From contig NC_135558.1 of the NCBI RefSeq assembly GCF_964340395.1, positions 21,156,871-21,220,870 on the forward strand: a DNA stretch of 64,000 nt, written 5' to 3'. This document shows, in pieces, positions 35,501-45,257 of the stretch; positions within the stretch are counted from its first letter, which is position 1; every line of letters begins with the position of its first letter. Source of the DNA: Glandiceps talaboti. Lineage: Eukaryota > Hemichordata > Enteropneusta > Spengelidae. The translations under genes were made by a program, and so were the position numbers. The notes beneath the pieces were generated by a model, which was not told where the DNA came from, made no database searches, and saw only the letters and a program-made list of their open reading frames with translations.

Positions 35501-38500
35501 CTTATGATGTGATAAATGACAAACAATAAGTGAATGAACTAGTATAAATTTCTTCAGATCAAGATCTCATAATTATTTGGGATTTTTTCCATGACTCGAT
35601 CATTAACTGTACAGTGCACCTTTACTGTTAACTTCTCCTACATAGACCTGTATCTTAATTGAATTTTTAAATAAATTAGTACGATAACACATACATGTAG
35701 ATAGCTAGACTTGACGATAAATACTTGTATTCATATCATAGTCATACTTGTAAAGTATAACAAAGCCTCTGGGCCACAGATAATGTAGTTAGGTGTAAAG
35801 ATATGAATGCTTCCAGCCTATTGCTATATTGTATTCCTAGTATGGGCAAAGGTCAGTATCGCAACTATTGCTTGAAAAGTACATATATAATTTTATAAAA
35901 GTATTTCTTAGTAAGCCTTCAGGGTCTTGGAAGTAATGACAAAAATGGCAACAGAAGTGGGTAAAAAATGCTGTTTTCGTATGTAAATATATTCATATTG
36001 CTTTTAAGAAATGAAAGGGTGGACACTACCACTCTATCACGTCCTGCTGTGAATCCTGTTTGAGTCATGAGAACTGTATACACAAAAGTATACGCATGAC
36101 TGAACATTTTTAACTTTTCTTACTTTCATTTCCCTGTCAAAAGTTGTATCTATGACAGAATGGTAAACACAATAGAAATATGGTGACTTGAAGTTTTATA
36201 AACTAACGGTAGATACAATAACTACTGTGTTACTCTCACTTGGCTCACGAAGAAATCAATTTTACATTCACTCAATATAATTAGCCATTAGTATAATTTC
36301 ACTAATTTTTATACAAATACACAAATGAATACTACATGCAATCTCGGAGTAATTCTACTGCCAGTATTATTACTCCAAGATGCAACAGAAGCAGGTACAC
36401 TTTTATTCATTTCATCACCACTACCATAAACCATTGTGGCTGTGTGATGAAAATGTAAACAGTAAATGAGTAACATGGCTGAATCAAACATTCACATGGC
36501 CAAGGTAAGAACATGAAGAAACAGGAAATGCCATGTGTTTACCGTTTACTTCAACAATTGCCTTACCTGTTCTGAATCGGTCCCTTGAAACTTGGGTCAT
36601 ATTTATGTGGTTCTCCTGTAATGAAGAAAAGAAGTACACATTTTCAGTAATTGTGAAAAACATGATAAAACCTATACCAATATGTAGATGTCTAGTGTTT
36701 GCTTTTCAGGCACGCCTTCTTGACAAAAGCCACTTTCAATACTTAACTTACCATATTTGTTACTCTTGGCATTCAGCTTTGCTGTACTGGTAGATTGCAC
36801 AGATTCATCCATTCTGATCAATGTCTACACAAATCTACACAATAACATCTGATCTATACTGGTACAGGTGAAAGTTGCTGTGCTATTCAACCAGAAGACA
36901 CTACCTTTATGGCTTCTGATCTGTGGTGAAGTGTACAAGCTGGTATGTAGATACGTAACTAAACAAGTTAGTTTCGTCAGTCAACAAAGGCCACATGCAT
37001 AATTTGGAGAGCTGTGACAATAGCTGTAACACATGATATAGTAGTAACAATTTACATACATTGATTCATTGACTGTCTACTTAAGAATGTCACAAGCTAG
37101 TTTTGGTTCTTTGTTGATGTTTATATCCCTCTTATCACTTTCTTATTAAAACTACCTGTTGGATGATCATGAAGTTGTCACAAATCCAAAATCAAATCAA
37201 GCTAATGTAGTCTTTTTTTTACTTTTAAGTCCATTCACAGTCCCTCTATCAGAGAAATGGTCTATTGTAAGGGGGGGGGGGGGGGGGGAGTAGGTGGTCA
37301 CCTGTAATTTAGTAGTGTGTACAGTGCTAGTATGCAATATTCACATATTGTTATCAAGTCTTGTGTACAAGTACTTCAGTTCTATAACTTAGTGTAAGGG
37401 TCAAAAGATATCTGTGACAGATCATAAATCAAACTTGTCAATTTCACACAGGTAACAAGTTCCTGGTTGTGTCTAAAACATATGTTGAATGAATCATAGA
37501 CAGAGGAGAAGAAATGAACTGAAGTATGTGTAGCTGTGAAATGTACATAAACTAGGAACAGACTAATCTATGAAAACCTGTCATTTATATGTAGCAGTGT
37601 TTACAAAATATATATAATGCACTTGATAATGTCATATTAAAAACTTCTCAATGAGTATATGTAGAAAGTACACCACATGTTAATAGTATAGGTTTGATTA
37701 TAGTAAGAGAGAATATAAAGACAAGTCATTCTGCTACATATTCCACATCAACACATGTATGGAATGGAAGGATCTTTATAATCCACTCTACAGAAGTTAG
37801 GACTTGGAAGGTTAAATCTATGGTATTGAAAATATAGACCATACTCTGACCTGTGCTCCAACTTCTTCCCATGTTTTATCAAAAATATCTCCTCCCCCAA
37901 AAATTTTCATTTTACACACAAAAATACTACACATATTATCATTTTGATAAAGTAATCACAGATCCCTTTATTTTGTCAGAGTTCATCATCATTCACACAC
38001 TGCAGTGTACCCTCTAATGATAACCAAATTTTGTTGTGAGTCAAAATGAGAAACACTGGGATTTCTTGTGAGTCCCCACATAGTAAGAGATAGGTGAACA
38101 CCAAATTTTGGTGCGTCACTAGAAACTGTGTGCGTCAGTGGTGTGTCAAATTTGGGACTTCAAATATTGACACATAGACCCTTAGGGTCTATGGCTTACA
38201 CTATCTTGCTCACATGGTGATTAGATTTGCATAATTTGAGGAACTGCTATAATACTCACTAGTGTAATCATAGATCCTACACCAGGGTTCGTACACAGAA
38301 AGCAAAACAAAATTCCAGGACTTTCCAGGGGGTTTTCGTCAGTTTTCCAGGGGTATTCATGTTGATTTTGGCCATTTTCCAGGGGTGTTGACACTAAAGT
38401 ATATTTTTTGAATGACATCTTTTTGTCTGATGTGGACGAGAAAAATCAACAACAGTTCCCATATGTCACAAAATTTTTTTAAGACAATCGACACTATGCA

Positions 38501-41500
38501 AGATATTGGTTTCAAAACCACGTTTACATGCTAAGATTAACGGAGAAACCTCTGTCCTACCCCCTAAGTAGCCGTTTCGTCAAGCTGGTGCATTGATCGT
38601 GTAAGATTGAGTCGCAGCATTCGTCAGTCTAATTCAGACATATACAGAAAAATAAATCAAAAACTAAAGTTTGTCCTCGTTATTGTATGGTTTGATGTAA
38701 CTAGATTTATAAGTCACCTAAAATAATTTTTTTCTTCAAAATTTTGAATAAAAACGTCATTTACTTAACGAAATTTCGATCTATGAATAACTTAATACAT
38801 TCATCGCTTGCGTCTCGATGTTTATGTACGGATGCCACGAGTTGCGGAACATCGCGATTTCTCAACTCAACTTGACTATTGACGAATGTTACTGTACCCA
38901 TAGACCCTCCACTGTCTATGCTGTACCGACAACATAAAACAGTAGTTTATTCTTTTAGAATATGTAACACAAATACCCATTTATCGACGACATAAAAGTC
39001 ACAACCGTACTTCCACAACCCGGAAATTCAACTGCACTTCCCTAGGCCCTAGTATTGCCATGCCTGAGCATGTAGTATGTCAACTCGTGCGCCGAACTTG
39101 CAACAATTTCTAATCGAGGTTGATGATGGTTTGATACTCGCTACAGTGTTACGATAATCTTGTTAACAAACCTACTGTACATGTTACCTCCGGCCGGGAT
39201 TGTTACAATATCATGTCCCTGAAATGACGACTGGGAGATGTATGGAGTAGCAATATACGCAAGATCGAAAGAAACACTGTGGCGCCCATTCAACTAATAG
39301 GCACGGTCTGTGGGGCAAAGTGTCTCGGTTCAATCGGCGTGAATTTTGATTCATCACCGTGGCGAAAGACTTTGAAAATATTTTCGCGATTTCACATTTA
39401 CGAGATTCAGAATCATATGAATGGGTGGCTCGAGCACAGACATGACGATCGTCAATATTAATCGATCGATTGAACATGATCATTTTCCAGGGTTTTCCAG
39501 GGGTAGGACGCATTTTTCCAGGGTTTTCCAGGGCTTTCCAGGGAGGGTTTGAAATTCCAGGGTTTTCCAGGGTTTTCCAGGACCGTGCGAACCCTGTACA
39601 CAGTGTAAAAGGTCTATGTAGGGTTGGGTCTATGGTGTAACCTACCACATGGGCACATATTATTGCTCAGATTGCCGTTTTCTTTAAGTCTATAAGATAA
39701 TATCGTATGAATCCTGCTGCTACAAATGTATCAATTTCTATACTACTAGTAGAAAGTCTCACACTAAAGGGTGGGCATCTTCTTTTGCTAACCTTTCAAA
39801 TATGAACAAAACATGCACATTTGCTCAAAAAAAACATACCTGCATGAAGAAGGTGCCAAATAAAGTTATACACTATCACTGAGGGCAAAAAATGTTTTGT
39901 AACAAGAAAAATGGACCTTTGCAACTAGCGAGTGCTATATAAAATTCTCTGTATGTCAAAGGCAAGTCATGTGACATAACTGTCAAATGTTCACCACTGA
40001 TTGGTTGAGAAAGAGGCGTTGGCTAATAATGCCAGACGACCGCCACATTTCAAAATCAGAAGCCCGTCCCATCACTAAACCAGGAACCATGGATCACCAA
40101 AAGTTCTTGATAGGTTCCTGGTGAGTTTACTAGTACAATTTCCAATACAACTGCATTTTTATTGTGTTAAACTGTCAATCTATGTATACAGGAATTGATT
40201 TCACATTTGGTGGCCCATAAAGTAATGACTGTTTCCAGGGGCTTGCTTTACATAGGCAGAGTTTTGAACAGCCAATCGGCAACGAGCTGATTATTCAAAA
40301 TAGCAAGACGTACAGAGGAGTTTATACAGGATCGTGACTAGATGTCCTCCCTTCTCTTTTTTCCTTACAGGTAGGAATATATCGTCAAAAGGATGTTATA
40401 TTTAGTCTGTAGACCTGGAAAACAACAATCTATGAAATATTACACCCCTATGTAACCTACCAGATTGAACAACAATAGTTTTACTTTGGGCCTATCTTAG
40501 TAAATTGAAGCCTTGATAACCAGTCATAATTCTACAAGTGTTAATCATTGATTCAATTTGAAAATGAAAAAAAAAAAAATGTGATAATCAAATCAAGTGT
40601 TCTCAAAATCACACAGAGAAGTTTCAGGTGATTCAAGATGTTTCTTATTGCACTAAGTTCCAACATTTTTTGTAACTTGTAATTTCATCTCCATATACAT
40701 GTAATATAGTCAGGATGAGATGCATGCAGTAACATTGTCTTCAATATGCTGACAACACAGAAAACAAAGAAGTTCTTGAAATTTGCATATTTACAGTTTA
40801 ACTACCATTGTTTTAATTATCACTGAGTAATGAAAGAAATCAAAAGTTGCCAAGTACAACAGAACACAACAGGAAAAATGTTATGGCTTATTGAGTGAAT
40901 TACCCAGAAGTAGTACACACTTGATTCACAACCCCAGAGAACTACTGTATACTTCAAATGCACCCTCTAAAGACCTACTGGTATTAACCTAGTATTACAC
41001 AAATAACTCGAACACTGACTCAGATATGTCATAATACCACCCTATGCTTCCAACTAAAAATAGATTTAAAACGTCAAATGACGCCACAACTATCGTCATT
41101 GTAAAGGTTGAGTTACTCTGTCGTTATAAATAAAAAAAAGTTACTACAACATTGAAAGTATTGTAACCAGTGAATGTATTGTCTCTGCTATTTGTGACCA
41201 GGTCTGTTATCAAACTAGCCACAATAGACAACTGTCACATATTTGTATATGAATGGATTCCACTGTGACATCACAGCATTACAATAAAGAAAGTCACCTT
41301 TGGTTGCCCTGATGTTTGCTGTTGCTAGGTAACTATTCATGAATATTTAGTAGCACAGCATGTAGATCTGCCTATACCATGTTCAATGCATATCTTTTAT
41401 GTCATTTACTAGTATTCTAAGAATGACTACATTTTTACTTGGAAGCAGAGTGACTTTTGTCACGTCTGCTTACCTTGTTTATAGTTTCCTGAAAAAAATG

Positions 41501-42012
41501 ATTGCTGTGAAAGTTGATGTTTTGTCTTGTTCCCAAGGATATCTCAAAACAAATGTCACCAGATTACCAAATTTCTATTGTCATGGTTCCACTAAGATCA
41601 CTGAAGCATAACGTAATGACGTCAAACAAAACAATTCAATAGATATCCACCAACTTCAAAAAACCCTAATTTCACCTTGGAACAATACACATCTTAAAGG
41701 TAGAGCTCTTCAAAAGAACACTATAGAAACACACCCATCAAACATTTTTTATGAAGGTTCAAACCAGTATAAAATTCCTTAGTCTACAAACACTTACATT
41801 TTCACATACGCATCTACAGTATAAGAAATCTATATTTCTACCTTCTTAAAAAATTTGATATTTGATGTTTTCTTGGTAACATATTGCTCTTCATAAATCA
41901 AATTAAATATGAAATTCACATCTTCAAGGGGTATCACAAATAAAAGTAAAAGTGATGTGTCATCATTTTATCATAGCTACATTTGTGTGTACTACTACTA
42001 CTAGTATCACAC

Positions 42013-42043
<31 letters not shown>

Positions 42044-42095
42044 TGCCACTGCTGCTACCACTACTACTACTAATACTACCACTACCACTACTACA

Positions 42096-42134
<39 letters not shown>

Positions 42135-43486
42135 GCATGTATTACTGTATTTTGCACTATCATAAGTGACATATAAGGTGTTCACAACCAAAATATCATT
42201 ATTGGTTCATCAGAAATGTATTTTTACAAGAAAACACTAGCTGTCCTAGATACAATGATAAATTGGTCTTTTTTATTGAAATAATAAAATTTGGATCACT
42301 TTTTTTGTGAAAATATACCACAAATAGTTCACAGTATTGTTTTGTCAGAAATAAATGACATGTCCATCACATTTACTGTAAAACCAATTTCTCTAAACGC
42401 CATTTACTTGTTTACCTTTCACATACTAAATTATTATTTCAATAATTTTTAATCTTTTTCTTTATAGACTCTTGATTTGGGGATAAATTACAACATCATA
42501 TTTCAATGAAATTCCAACTTGAATGTCAATTTTTTTTTTGAAGATGTCATTTAAAAAAAATATGTCTACTATAAATTTCAACCACTGATGTCACATATAA
42601 TGCCGTTGTTTAACTTAGTTTATGTCACAATATAACCATGGTACAACATTTACAATTCATCGCTGTTTTCTACGTAAAATCCCAACGTTGAAATAATTTT
42701 GTTTGAAGTTCGCTAGAAATGATAATGAATGTCATTTCCTGAGAAAGTACGTGTTCGGTGAATTCCAAACAAAACAACACTGACCGATAAACGCAAGTAC
42801 AGACAACATCTCCACGTTCAAGTTCGTTGAACCATGAATGTATTAGGAGACTAATACATCCATGGTTGAACCATTCAGACTATTACACTACAGTACGCCA
42901 TTGAATGGAATTGAAAGTGATTTTGTAGTTGAACGACCGAGATCCCCTTTTCAGACGTGTTCACAACTGATCACTAGACTTGTCATATAAAATACACAGT
43001 AAATGTCTATTGCATTTATAACATTACAGTTCGACTATTGTCTGCTGTCTTTTACTGTCCACTCTGTCGGCCATCCAAGAGAGCGTTCATAGAATGAGAA
43101 TCATACCACGTACCAAAGCACGGGAGCTAGGGGAGGTCGATTCATTAATTTTCACGATCACCCAGTCGCTATTGACAGTAAGATTTCCCAATGCTTTGCC
43201 CTAATGTAGTAAAAGTGGTCACTTCATTCAACATTACGACAAAAATACGGGACTACATGTATTATGGTACAAACATATGCCATGACGGACGTTTCAGGTA
43301 AACTGGTAACACGGGGTTTCCGCCAAATACACGGAGCTCTTCCGTGCGTGAACGACAGTACAGTGAAAACACTCAATGACAGGTTCGATTTCTAACTTAC
43401 ACTAACAGGAACGTTTTTAACTCACCGTATTTATTTTTTTCTCCAGATTTCTTTTCTTCCTCCTCTGGTGCTACTTTACCTCCCAT
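13408..43486 (-). CDS. SLC44A2-like: Gene B: complete SLC44/CTL choline transporter-like protein, 729 aa, 20 coding exons
   Basis: The exons listed separately join to 2190 nt with no frame break, giving 729 residues plus stop; vertebrate CTL2/4 are about 700-710. In order: cytoplasmic tail 1-41 with [10 protein letters not shown] at 25-34; TM1 about 42-61; a large Cys-rich extracellular loop about 62-252 with sequons N208 and N216; TM2 253-273; TM3 276-297; TM4 about 330-354; TM5 374-403; an outer loop with sequons N423 and N435; TM6 457-488 ([20 protein letters not shown]); TM7 512-533; a Cys-rich cytoplasmic segment ([13 protein letters not shown], 552-564); TM8 610-631; TM9 and beyond 655-688; and the family C-terminal signature [17 protein letters not shown]. 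Family role: plasma-membrane or mitochondrial uptake of choline and related amines. The middle gene of the cluster; an alternative first exon is listed separately. Confidence 0.96.
14321..14405 (-). CDS. Gene B coding exon 19
   Basis: 85 nt, residues 661-688. Encodes [20 protein letters not shown] then IDTLFLCF, the last membrane segment and family signature. A frame on the opposite strand (14051-14404) is only its shadow. Confidence 0.96.
14820..15000 (-). CDS. Gene B coding exon 18 (TM8)
   Basis: 181 nt, residues 601-660. Encodes [20 protein letters not shown], then a loop with [10 protein letters not shown]. Five codons longer than the gene C equivalent, the extra lying in the loop before LNYFW. 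Confidence 0.97.
15654..15727 (-). CDS. Gene B coding exon 17
   Basis: 74 nt, residues 576-599. Encodes [20 protein letters not shown] then RNIV, matching the conserved [19 protein letters not shown] block. Confidence 0.97.
16557..16660 (-). CDS. Gene B coding exon 16
   Basis: 104 nt, residues 542-575. Encodes [20 protein letters not shown] then INKNAYIL, the Cys-cluster segment conserved in CTL proteins. Donor GTATGT. Confidence 0.97.
16910..17185. repeat. Dispersed repeat copy (TGTCACTAC..TAGTGAC family), gene B intron 15
   Basis: Shares with 59515-59815 the ordered blocks CATTCTA, ATCACTGGTT, GTCATTATTTT, TTGTCACTACT..TCTAGTGAC and TTTCCTTGG. The core is self-complementary. Confidence 0.65.
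17398..17492 (-). CDS. Gene B coding exon 15 (TM7)
   Basis: 95 nt, residues 510-540. Encodes [20 protein letters not shown] then [11 protein letters not shown], the family's Y/RHxGSLAFG block. Confidence 0.97.
18015..18250 (-). CDS. Gene B coding exon 14 (TM6)
   Basis: 236 nt, residues 431-508, the largest exon. Contains an NNT sequon, [26 protein letters not shown] and [16 protein letters not shown], the best-conserved region of SLC44 proteins. Confidence 0.97.
18686..18869 (-). CDS. Gene B coding exon 13 (TM5)
   Basis: 184 nt, residues 370-430. Encodes [20 protein letters not shown] then [19 protein letters not shown], ending with an NGTSC sequon. Donor GTATGT. Three codons shorter than in gene C. 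Confidence 0.96.
19507..19606 (-). CDS. Gene B coding exon 12 (TM4)
   Basis: 100 nt, residues 336-368. Membrane helix [19 protein letters not shown], then [13 protein letters not shown], the conserved cytoplasmic motif. Confidence 0.97.
19936..20058 (-). CDS. Gene B coding exon 11
   Basis: 123 nt, residues 296-335. Starts [20 protein letters not shown] and ends [11 protein letters not shown], matching the family loop that ends in TWLAF before TM4. Confidence 0.96.
20348..20516. repeat. (CA)n / (CAGA)n compound microsatellite
   Basis: CA repeats flank a CAGA-rich centre in gene B intron 10, starting about 80 bp upstream (minus sense) of exon 11's side of the intron. It produces long open frames on both strands that are not genes. 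Confidence 0.96.
20597..20709 (-). CDS. Gene B coding exon 10 (TM2-TM3)
   Basis: 113 nt, residues 258-294. Encodes [20 protein letters not shown] then [17 protein letters not shown]. The pattern RWIAGIMVW is strongly conserved in SLC44 and identical in gene C. Confidence 0.97.
20958..21041 (-). CDS. Gene B coding exon 9
   Basis: 84 nt, residues 230-256. Encodes [20 protein letters not shown] then ESWTFML, the family segment leading into TM2. Same length as its gene C counterpart. Confidence 0.95.
21809..21947 (-). CDS. Gene B coding exon 8
   Basis: 139 nt, residues 183-228. Contains RCIPS and two sequons (NLT at 208, NNT at 216). Overlapping donors GTGTAA and GTAAGT occur; only the second (exon end 21809) keeps the frame into exon 9. 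Confidence 0.93.
22384..22444 (-). CDS. Gene B coding exon 7
   Basis: 61 nt, donor GTGAGT. Encodes [20 protein letters not shown] (residues 163-182) and continues the Cys-rich outer loop. Confidence 0.92.
22445..24328 (-). other. Gene B intron 6
   Basis: Contains a (CAC/ATC)n tract near 23061-23110. No exon seen. Confidence 0.5.
24329..24463 (-). CDS. Gene B coding exon 6
   Basis: 135 nt, phase 0 at both ends. Begins [20 protein letters not shown] and includes [11 protein letters not shown] (residues 118-162). It carries the paired cysteines expected in the extracellular loop. Confidence 0.95.
24464..26141 (-). other. Gene B intron 5
   Basis: Contains a (TCTGT)n pentamer at about 25977-26002 and a diverged copy (about 25060-25200) of the repeat seen at 29830-30000. 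No exon seen. Confidence 0.5.
26142..26226 (-). CDS. Gene B coding exon 5
   Basis: 85 nt, donor GTAGGT. Encodes [20 protein letters not shown] then ELQCPTTQ (residues 90-117), matching the conserved KPYLFYF and LEFQCPT blocks of CTL2/4/5. Confidence 0.97.
27343..27455. repeat. Perfect 17-bp inverted repeat
   Basis: AACAGTCGTCTTGACTT at 27343-27359 and its exact complement at 27439-27455, with a 79-bp spacer. Possibly the ends of a small foldback element. Confidence 0.8.
29830..30000. repeat. Dispersed repeat, copy in gene B intron 4
   Basis: Contains GACGCACACAATTTC, CTATCTCTTACTATGTG and TTTTGACTCACAACA. An inverted copy lies at 38020-38165 and a more diverged one at about 25060-25200. Family not recognised. 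Confidence 0.65.
30105..30186 (-). CDS. Gene B coding exon 4
   Basis: 82 nt, donor GTAAGT. Encodes [20 protein letters not shown] then CGYDTLV, the start of the first extracellular loop (residues 62-88). Confidence 0.95.
32281..32350. repeat. Single arm of the foldback MITE family
   Basis: Matches the left arm of the 6368-6545 element in the same orientation (GCTAACGTGGTCTCTAACTA, AGAGGTGTAAATC, TATAGGAAC). Confidence 0.7.
33454..33771. repeat. TGTACATGTCTG minisatellite with higher-order period
   Basis: Alternating purine-pyrimidine array of GTGTACATGTCTGTGT-like units, with a larger repeat of roughly 106 bp (compare 33522 onward with 33628 onward). Long frames on both strands here are repeat artefacts. 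It ends about 45 bp from gene B exon 3. Confidence 0.93.
33816..33889 (-). CDS. Gene B coding exon 3 (TM1)
   Basis: 74 nt, acceptor CAG, donor GTAAG. Encodes [20 protein letters not shown] then VGYF, residues 38-61, the first membrane helix. Confidence 0.96.
34479..34853. repeat. 41-bp tandem array, about 9 nearly identical copies
   Basis: Unit AATATCTTTCTTATTCTACA then TTATCAGTGATTCACTTCATT, essentially without differences between copies. It lies in gene B intron 2. The homogeneity implies recent expansion. Confidence 0.97.
34970..35300. repeat. Dispersed repeat, related to 31470-31830
   Basis: Shares the order ACCCTAAAC, then CCTACC...ATTTTCTAA and GGCC near the right end with 31470-31830, same orientation. 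Moderately diverged; family unknown. Gene B intron 2. Confidence 0.45.
36567..36615 (-). CDS. Gene B coding exon 2
   Basis: 49 nt, acceptor CAG, donor GTAAGG. Encodes [16 protein letters not shown], the conserved pre-TM1 block, then splits an Arg codon with exon 3. Confidence 0.95.
36752..36812 (-). CDS. Gene B coding exon 1b (alternative proximal first exon)
   Basis: ATG at 36812-36810, peptide [20 protein letters not shown] plus one base, donor GTAAGT. An in-frame TAG lies five codons before the ATG. It is 61 nt and phase 1, exactly like exon 1a, and splices over a 136-bp intron to exon 2. Both peptides end NKY and continue with G. A second promoter would lie between 36813 and about 37300. 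Inferred from sequence only; no transcript evidence. Confidence 0.8.
38020..38165. repeat. Dispersed repeat, inverted copy of 29830-30000
   Basis: Contains TGTTGTGAGTCAAAATGA, CACATAGTAAGAGATAGG and AACTGTGTGCGTCAGTGGTG, the complement of the blocks at 29830-30000. Confidence 0.7.
38283..39596. mobile_element. hAT-like non-autonomous DNA transposon, 1314 bp, TSD TACAC
   Basis: Begins CAGGGTTCGTAC and ends in the complementary GTGCGAACCCTG. It is flanked on both sides by the 5-bp direct repeat TACAC (38278-38282 and 39597-39601). Both subterminal regions are packed with TTCCAGG motifs in inverted arrangement. No transposase frame inside. CAGGG ends resemble hAT elements; a 5-bp duplication points to the hAT5 group rather than classical 8-bp hATs. 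The superfamily is an inference. Confidence 0.8.
41989..42135. repeat. (ACT)n triplet array
   Basis: About 147 bp of ACT/ACC/GCT triplets in gene B intron 1a. Open in several frames only because it is a triplet repeat. Confidence 0.95.
43426..43486 (-). CDS. Gene B coding exon 1a (distal first exon)
   Basis: ATG at 43486-43484, peptide [20 protein letters not shown] plus one base, donor GTGAGT. The charged tail resembles that of gene A (MGKKNKK...). The phase-1 end joins exon 2 across a 6.8-kb intron. Confidence 0.88.
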
Positions 43487-43659
43487 TTTTTTTCTTCAGA
43501 TTAAATCGTAGATGATTTCCGTACACAACAGAGCCCAGTTCACAGTGTTCACGATTGATGAAAGCGACAGGTATACCAGCTCGAGCGACTATTGTTATGG
43601 TAATTTTTTTTACCCAGCATTCACTAGGCGACCTTCGTGATTTTTTACTCCATGAGTTA

Positions 43660-44608
43660 GGGAGCAGTCAGTTTTTACGGCCGGGGGCCCGGTAAATCGG
43701 GGGGGGGGGGGGGTTGGAACCTTAATTTGGGACTCAAAGAAGGGGGGGGTCATCATTTTTACAAAGTGGAGAAAGAGGGGGTTTCAACAACTGAATGACA
43801 TCATGAACCACCCTGCTGTACTAAATTTCCATACATCAAATGTAAGCTTATGTGCATACAATAAACCATGAACACATAAGAAATGAAATACCTTGAAATT
43901 TACTGGATGGTCAGTGACTCTAAAATCTGACCTGAACATGTTGAATTGCACACAAACATAGCCAATAGAGACACACTTTCAAATAATTTAATGAATTTGT
44001 ATCTCTAATTGGTAACTGACCTCCACCGTGCATGTTTTCCCCAAATTTTCTTACTTTCTACTTGATCTTTTTTTTATTATTTGTGTCAATATGACTTGAA
44101 ATGATTGAAACTTTTGAAACCCTAAAATTAGTCATACTTTTATGATATACTAAGTTGTGTTTTACTTCTGAATGGTGCTCTAAATGGCCTCCAAAGGGTG
44201 TTAATTTTTCAAAAACCTCTTACCATGGGAGGGGTGACACCCCCTCCCAACCCCCAACCCATACTGTTTCCCATACTGTTTCCAGTTCTCTCTCTACTTT
44301 GAAAATTACTGAAACCCCTAGGGTTCCTATCTAAAGAGCTTTATATATGTGAAGCAATGGAGTTGGGATAGCAATTTACCAGATACACTTACAATTACTG
44401 TAAATGTAACATGTAAAATTAACTATGCAGTGTGCAGTATTGTGCACAAGAAGAATATTTCTTGTCATGTCGGGGGGGGGGGGGTCAGTGTGTTTTTTAT
44501 TTGTCAGAGGGGGGGATTGTTTTGTGGATGAACAGGGGGGCACTATTTTTAAGTACAACATGAACAAGAAGTCACCGGCCACCCCGCCCGTAAAAACTGG
44601 TTCCTCCC
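43660..44608. mobile_element. PIF/Harbinger-like non-autonomous element, 949 bp, TSD TTA
   Basis: Terminal inverted repeats of about 30 bp: left GGGAGCAGTCAGTTTTTACG, right complement GGGAGGAACCAGTTTTTACG. Both sides are flanked by TTA (43657-43659 and 44609-44611), the target duplication typical of PIF/Harbinger. G-rich runs lie inside near both ends. No transposase. It sits 174 bp upstream of the gene B exon 1a start codon. Confidence 0.72.
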
Positions 44609-45162
44609 TTATTACATACTACAAATGTACTATTAGTTACACCACGTACCAGGAGCCTACTGTGTAAGCTTACATAAATATACACTAGACTAAGACAAGG
44701 GCGAGCTTGTACTTTCATACTTTTTTCTTATCACTTTATTTATGATCTTTCAATACAGCAATTGACTTCCGTTAAATTAATAGCATCTCTTGCATACATT
44801 TTTAAAGCTTACATTCCGAACTCTGTAAACACTGCCGCAACTTTTTGTAAGGTCATTTTATACTGTCGGCAGAATACGAGAATTTGTCGACTAGTTTTGT
44901 AGAAATCTCGATTTTTAGGCCTTTAAGCGTGTGTCTTGTTTAACTTGTAATAAATTAGTTGCACGAACACTTTAAAGCAATTTGATATTCTGAATTGAAA
45001 TTCGCATTCATTAATATTGAAATATAAACTATCTACAATATGCCGTTTCCTGAAATCACTCTGTTATGATTGTAAACACAGAAAGTATTGAAACGAAACC
45101 ACAGATTAACTTTTTTGACATTGTATTGTATATTTATGGAGGCTTATGTCTTACATAAAAAT

Positions 45163-45257
45163 AGTCCTGCTTGCAGACGGTGTACTGGTCTAGATTACTG
45201 ACCTGAACCTCAACTGAGGGAAGGAAGAGACGACTTACACCATATGCAAGCAGGACT
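45163..45257. repeat. Foldback with 22-bp arms
   Basis: AGTCCTGCTTGCAGACGGTG.. at 45163-45184 pairs with 45236-45257 with three mismatches; the spacer is 51 bp. Could be a small MITE or a hairpin transcript; the loop looks long for a microRNA precursor. Confidence 0.7.

Larger units (their letters stand above)
36813..43425 (-). other. Gene B intron 1a (upstream of exon 1b)
   Basis: 6.6 kb between the two first exons. Contains a G18 run (37271-37288), the inverted repeat copy at 38020-38165, the hAT-like element, a poly-triplet array (41989-42135) and a small palindrome at 42829-42872. The region just above 36812 would hold the promoter for exon 1b; no clear core element seen. Confidence 0.55.

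Noticed and set aside
39211-39648. 145-codon minus-strand frame inside the hAT-like element
   Set aside because: Its content is largely the TTCCAGG subterminal repeats (Gly-Lys-Pro-Trp strings) and it crosses the element's end; no transposase motif.
41934-42191. Poly-Ser/Thr/Leu/Val frames
   Set aside because: A triplet repeat is open in all frames; no exon signals.
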